NCBI GenBank assembly: GCA_030549775.1
Contig: CM060174.1
Location: 51,524,707 to 51,588,706 of the forward strand
Direction of reading: 5' to 3'
DNA length: 64,000 bases
Source: Tamarix chinensis
Lineage: Eukaryota; Streptophyta; Magnoliopsida; Caryophyllales; Tamaricaceae
The position numbers were made by a program, and so were the translations under genes. Positions 59,093 to 64,000 of the stretch are shown piece after piece. Below the pieces are notes generated by a model. The model made no database searches. It was given only the letters and a program-made list of their open reading frames with translations, and was not told the origin of the DNA. The first letter of the stretch is position 1. Every line of letters begins with the position of its first letter.

Positions 59093-60161
59093 AAAAAGGG
59101 GGATATTGCTAACCTCATATGCTACTCAACCTTTGTTTTGATGTTAAATAAACTCAATTACGAATTTAACTTATATTTCTATGTGTTTGTATCATAGAAA
59201 AATTTGAATTATTTAACACTTAACTAAGATAAAGAGTGCTATGAAGGTCAATTTTTAATTCATATCATAAACACAAGTCAAAGATCAACAAGATAAAATA
59301 AGACTTCAAGCCTTTGGTGGTATATATAAATCTTAGGTTGTCATGTAATATGTTGACTTGTTGAGAATGTAGGTTTTTAAATGATCTAATGTTTCTAATC
59401 CTATTCAAAATATATTTTGAAAGGACCTAAAAATGATTTCGTATATTTCTAAGTGATTCTACAAAAGAATGTTCAAAATTGGCATTTTCTTAAGCCGTTT
59501 TTACATATGAGTTAACTTTAAAAAATCACAAAAAATTCCATAGACATTATTTTTGGTTGAATAATACTTGTTTAGAAACCTTAAAATGTCAAATTTTCAA
59601 CAACAAAAAAAAGACAAAACTCAATTTTAAACTTTGTAACTCAAGTTATGGTACTCTTTTAAAGGTGTGAAGTATTGAAAAGTGAATCATTGATCGACTA
59701 ATTTTATAAATTATCGGCTAGTTTACTTTCCACAAAAAATATTTTTTGTCATGGTTTCATGTCGATTGGATTTAATATCGAGCAACTAGTTAAATTTCTA
59801 GAAAAATATATTATATCACTAGACTAAACACATTTACTGGCTAGATAAACTGATTAATTGCTTAGCTAAATAGATCAACTAATTTGTCAAACTGATTGAC
59901 TTGTTTGAGTATTGATCTAATAATTTACTTTCTATAAAAATGTGTTTTAGCCTCTACTTTAACAAATTGACTATTTAGATAAACCCATCAACTAGTATGT
60001 GAATCTTATCGACTATTTTAGATATTAGCAAGAATTTTTGCTTGATAGAACTTATCTATTGAAGTACATTTTACACCCAACATCTCTCATCGACTAGTTT
60101 TGATCTCTCTCATATTTTTAGCACTATAAATAAGAGTTTTTTGGATTTAAATGATTGATGA
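59093..60161 (+). mobile_element. Copia-type polypurine tract and LTR fragment
   Basis: AAAAAGGGGGA (59093-59103) is followed within a few bases by TGCTAACC, the arrangement of the 3' LTR of SIRE/Maximus-type Copia elements. The LTR has repeated short ATCGACTAGTT-type words and a TATA box (TATAAATAAGAG at about 60126). It is cut at 60162 by the start of LTR E1. No coding region is present in the window. Confidence 0.55.
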
Positions 60162-61152
60162 TGTAATATACCAAAATTTTAAAACCTAAAAATTTAATAA
60201 ATAACCCTCATTTGGGATAATTTAATTTATTTAATTTAATTATTTTGTGGATTTTTGGGTGTATAAAAATGGATGTGAATATTTAATAAATTAAAATAAA
60301 TATTTTGTTAATTTATCATACTTATTTTATTCAAATAATTTTCTAAACTTGTATTTTACTAAAATTATCCTCTTAAACTAATATATTAAATTTTAATAAA
60401 TTAAATTATTAAATTAATTGATATATCTAAATAATTAAATACCTTTATTTCAAAAAAATATTCGTATTTTATGTTTCCCCCTTTTCCTTTTTCTTTCTTA
60501 TTTTCCTTCCTTTTTCTTTTCCTCCCTTTTCCTTTTCTTCTTTTCTTCTCCTATAGGCTGCCCGGCCTGTCTCCTCCTCGTTGGGCCATCGACTTTCTTT
60601 CTCTTCTCTCCTCCTCGTCTCGCATCACCGCCTTAGCCCACCTCCCTTCCTCTTTTTTTTTTCTTTTCCTTTCTTCCCCTCAATTAGGCCAGCCTAACTC
60701 TTCTATTCTTTTTCCCCCTCTCCCTCGCTCACACAGGCTAGGCTTCCCTTCCCTGCCCAACTGGCCTAACCCTTCTCCTTCCTTCTTTGACCTTCCAACC
60801 CCTCTTCACCTACCATGGCAGCCTACAGCCTTGCCCTATCTCTCCCTCTCTCCCCTATCCCTTTTCCTTCCATTTTTGAGCAAAACACAGTCCCCTTGCG
60901 TGCCCTTTTCTTTCCTTTTCTTCATTCCTTCTCCCTACCCCCTGCACCTATTGACTTATAGCCTCTCCCTACCACCATCTAGCTCGGTGCCCCTACTTCT
61001 CCTCCTCTCCCTCTTCTTTTTCTTCTTCTCTCCTACCCATTTTCTTCCCCTAAGTCTCTTCTTCCCCTCCTTGCCAAGCTATTTTTCTCCCTTCTTCCCC
61101 TCTTCTCCTCCTCCCCTATTTTTGCTTTGCTGCCACGAACCACCACTGCTGC
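60162..61152 (+). mobile_element. LTR E1, 5' part
   Basis: It starts TGTAATATACCAAAATTTT. An AT-rich block is followed by a pyrimidine-rich block (60470-61150), as in the A-type LTRs. It is cut at 61153 by a second LTR start. The long proline/serine/leucine-rich open frame (60471-61157) is a by-product of the pyrimidine bias. Confidence 0.65.
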
Positions 61153-64000
61153 TGTAATATCCTAAAGTTTTAAACCTATAATTTAATAATAAAAAACTCT
61201 CATTTGGGATAATTTAAATTTTACATTAATTTAATTTAATTATTTTGTGGATTTTAAAAATATAAAATGCATATGAATATTTAATAAATTAAAATAAATA
61301 TTTTATTATTTTATCATACTCATTTTATTTAAATAATTTTCTACACCAATATTTTACTAAAATTACCCTTTTTGAGATAATATATTAAATTAAATTAAAT
61401 TATTAAATTAATTTATCTATCAAAAATATTAAATGTTATTATTCCAAATTTTATTTTATTTTATTTTTCCTTTTGTTCCTTTTTCTTTTCCTCCTTTTTC
61501 CAAATTACCCTTTTTGAGATATTATTAAATGTTATTATTCCAAATTAATTAAATTCCTTATTAAATTAATCCCTCTCCCTCCTGCATGGACCGGTGCACT
61601 TCCCCTTCCTTCCTTCCTTGCTCAACTGGCCTGTAGCCCCCTCCTCCTTTCTTCTTACCTTCTCCTTCCCTCTTCAATGATGAGGCCATGGTAGCTTGCA
61701 ACCGCCACCTACCTCCCATGCAACCTACCATTTTTAGCCCTACTCTCTTTGCCATCCCTTTCCTTCCCTTTTTGAACCAAACACAACCCCACAACCCTCC
61801 CTGCATGCCCTCCTTTTCCCCTTCTTTTTCTTATTCTCCCTGCCACTACAGGCCATGCGCCTGCCACCCTTACACCATCCATCTAACCCAGCCATGCCTA
61901 CCTCCTCTTCCTCTTCTCTCATACTCATTTTCCTCCTAGTTCGAGTCTCCCTTTCCCTATAGACCTCCCCATCTTCTCCCTTCTTCTCCTCTTCTCCTCC
62001 CCCCCTATTTTCACTTTGCCACCTCCAACCATTATTGTTGCCGCCCAACAAACCACCACATCCACCTCCTAACACCCTCTATTGCTTCCCTGCACCACCA
62101 AGACACCACCACACGCCCCTGCAGCCACCTTTTTCCTCCCTTATTTTTCTTTCCCCTTTTTGTTTTCCACCCTACACCACCGCCCTCTGCCACCTTCCTT
62201 CCTCTTATGTCGCCTTCATAGCCACCAATCCTCCTCTACCACCCCACATCCTCCCTTTGGCCGAAAATCCCCCAACAACCCCTCCTTCTCTTCTTCTTTT
62301 GCCTTCCTTCTTATCATTTGCCCATCCTTTGCCCTATTTCCCAGCCCTTTAGCCACCGCCACAACTACCCTAAGCCACCAAGCATCGACCCCTAACCTCG
62401 ACCCCCGACCACCACCTATACCCCTACTCCCTCCCTACACCTAGCCTCCACCCTAACTCCCCTCCATAAACCCTCCACCTCACCCCTAAAACCCCAACCC
62501 AAGCCATCCCTTCCCTTCTCCCCACTTCTACCTCTTCGACCCCTTTTCCCATTTCATTCCTACATATAGCTCACGCTACATGAGCAAAGTGAGTCCTACA
62601 CCTTTCTTAGCTAAATTTTGTTTAAATTTAAGTTATAACCATAGTTAATATTAGTATGTATTTGATTAAGCTTTTGATGAAAATTTATTCCTTTGCTTTT
62701 CTACTTCTAATATGATAAATGTTGACATTATTTTTAGGTATTGATTTTTCTAATCAAAGCTCAAATCTTCAACCAGGGAATTAGCATGGTTTTATTATTG
62801 CTGGAAATAAGGTAACTATTATACCCTAATAAAATGTGTGGATATACGTATGCTAGCACATTAGGGTTTTCAATATGTTTATATGCACGATGTATGTTGT
62901 TAAGTATAATGTGGTTAGTGGCATATGTTGGTTGATGAAAAGAAAAGTATGTTAATTTATATGCCATGTGTAGAAATAATGCTTAAGGGAAGGAGTCTTG
63001 TTATTAATGTTAAATGCATATGTATGATATGATGTGCTAATGTGGCCATTTGTTGCATAGATAATGTTAATATAAGCCTAGGAGCATTTTAGTAATTTTT
63101 CTTGTATAAGGGTATGGACTAAATAAGTATGTGAAGTAGGTGGCAACGAATATTCATAATAAATGAGAATGGTTGGTGGTGTTGGATGATGTATATGGAT
63201 CATGTATGGTAATATTTTATGTGGTGAGGGTATTTTGATAAAATTGGTATAATAAGGGTGAAATGGTCATTTATAAGAGTTAAGGGGGGAAATGGTAAAT
63301 GGATACGTAAGGAGGGCATTTTAGTAATTTTACATGGAAAAAGGGGATAACTTGGTAATTTTTGTGAGTAAGAAAGTATTTTGGTAAATTAATAAAAAGG
63401 AAGGGTATTTTGGTAATTTTATAAAGTAAAATGGTAAAATGGTGATTTAATAAAGGAGAAGGGTATTTGGGTAAATTGTCTTAAAGAAAGGATATTTTGT
63501 AAATTGGCATAAAGGAAGGGTAATTTGGTAATTTTAATAAGTAAAAGGGTTAATTGGTAATTTTAATAAGTAAGATGGGCGATTTGGTAATTTAACCCAC
63601 CAAAAGAGTGATTTGGTAATTTTAATAATAAGAAGGGAAATTTGGTAATTTAGCCAACCAAGAGGACAATTTGGTGATTTTAATGAGTAAGATGGGCAAT
63701 TTAGTAATTTAGTCAATCGAAAGAGCAATTTGATAATTTAGCCAACCAAAAGGATAATTTGGTAAATTTAATAATTATGGAGGATAATTTGGTAATCTAA
63801 TACATGCAAGGGGTATTTTGGTAATTATACAAACATAAAGGGTAATATGGTAATTTGGAAAATAAAAAGAGGTGACTTGGTAATTTTACTAACAAAGGGT
63901 ATCTTAATGATTAGTAGGATGATGGGGGTAAATTGGTAACTTGCATATAACATGTCGATGGATTAAATGAGTCTCCTTAATAAGACATAAGTAATATTGA
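61153..64000 (+). mobile_element. LTR E2, runs off the window
   Basis: It starts TGTAATATCCTAAAGTTTT and matches the first 200 bp of E1 closely, so E2 lies in or next to a relative. A duplicated segment (AAATTACCCTTTTTGAGATA at about 61360 and 61502) is followed by a pyrimidine block (61560-62570), a 74-nt exon-like module (62738-62811, AG before, GTAACT after, containing AATCAAAGCTC) and a minisatellite from 63220. The 3' end is outside the window. Confidence 0.65.
63220..63960. repeat. Minisatellite in LTR E2 (GGGTAATTTGGTAATTTTAA units)
   Basis: More than 20 degenerate units of about 30 bp built on GGGYAATTTGGTAATTTTAA. It lies in the same part of the LTR as the unrelated arrays of A1, A2 and A3. 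Confidence 0.88.

Noticed and set aside
60471..61157. 228-codon open frame rich in P, S, F and L
   Set aside because: Same reason: pyrimidine block of LTR E1, low complexity, no start context or domain.

Overview
This is nuclear DNA from a seed plant, most likely a repeat-rich flowering plant. The evidence is one intron-rich plant gene (19 exons, GT-AG introns plus one GC-AG intron), chromovirus-type Gypsy elements with LTRs of several kb, CACTA, hAT, Stowaway-like and Tourist-like elements, an L1-type LINE, and no bacterial signals. I cannot name the species.

Layout. (1) About 480-42550: a decayed plus-strand L1-type LINE split by two large insertions. The first is a 15.1-kb CACTA transposon (2284-17384, CACTA...TAGTG ends, 3-bp duplication GTG) sitting inside the LINE endonuclease. 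It carries remnants of a TNP2/TnpD transposase, a Transposase_24-like gene and an Ulp1/C48 protease, and itself contains a 5.1-kb solo LTR (A1, 4289-9388, duplication ATCCA). The second is a minus-strand Tekay-like Gypsy element (17880-39312). Its 3' LTR (lower coordinates) is split by solo LTR A2 (18836-24227, duplication TATAC), and its pol is split by an Ac-like hAT element (30233-35951). An LTR fragment of another family (39313-40576) lies beside it before the LINE resumes with RT C-terminus, zf-RVT and RNase H.

(2) 43840-48471 (minus): the only intact gene, a 471-residue HD-domain dNTP triphosphohydrolase of the SAMHD1/VENOSA4 family. All 19 exons keep frame. A Stowaway-like MITE lies in intron 5.

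(3) 48831-50048: two short DNA elements (hAT-type and Tourist-type). (4) 50280-64000: more long-LTR debris: LTR C split by solo LTR A3 (51891-56586), a minus-strand LTR fragment D, a Copia-type LTR (59107-60161), and two stacked LTR starts E1 and E2.

The most notable unexplained signal is inside the long LTRs. Families that differ greatly in sequence share the same noncoding architecture: a TATA box about 1 kb in, a pyrimidine-rich leader, a 62-74-nt exon-like module bounded by AG and GTAAGG, a minisatellite, repeated boxes containing TATAATAGTGG with small hairpins whose stems change in a compensated way, a conserved stem-loop region ending in a second AG|G site, and in the A family a hairpin near the 3' end. 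This suggests a structured and possibly spliced LTR leader RNA. It is a prediction from sequence only.
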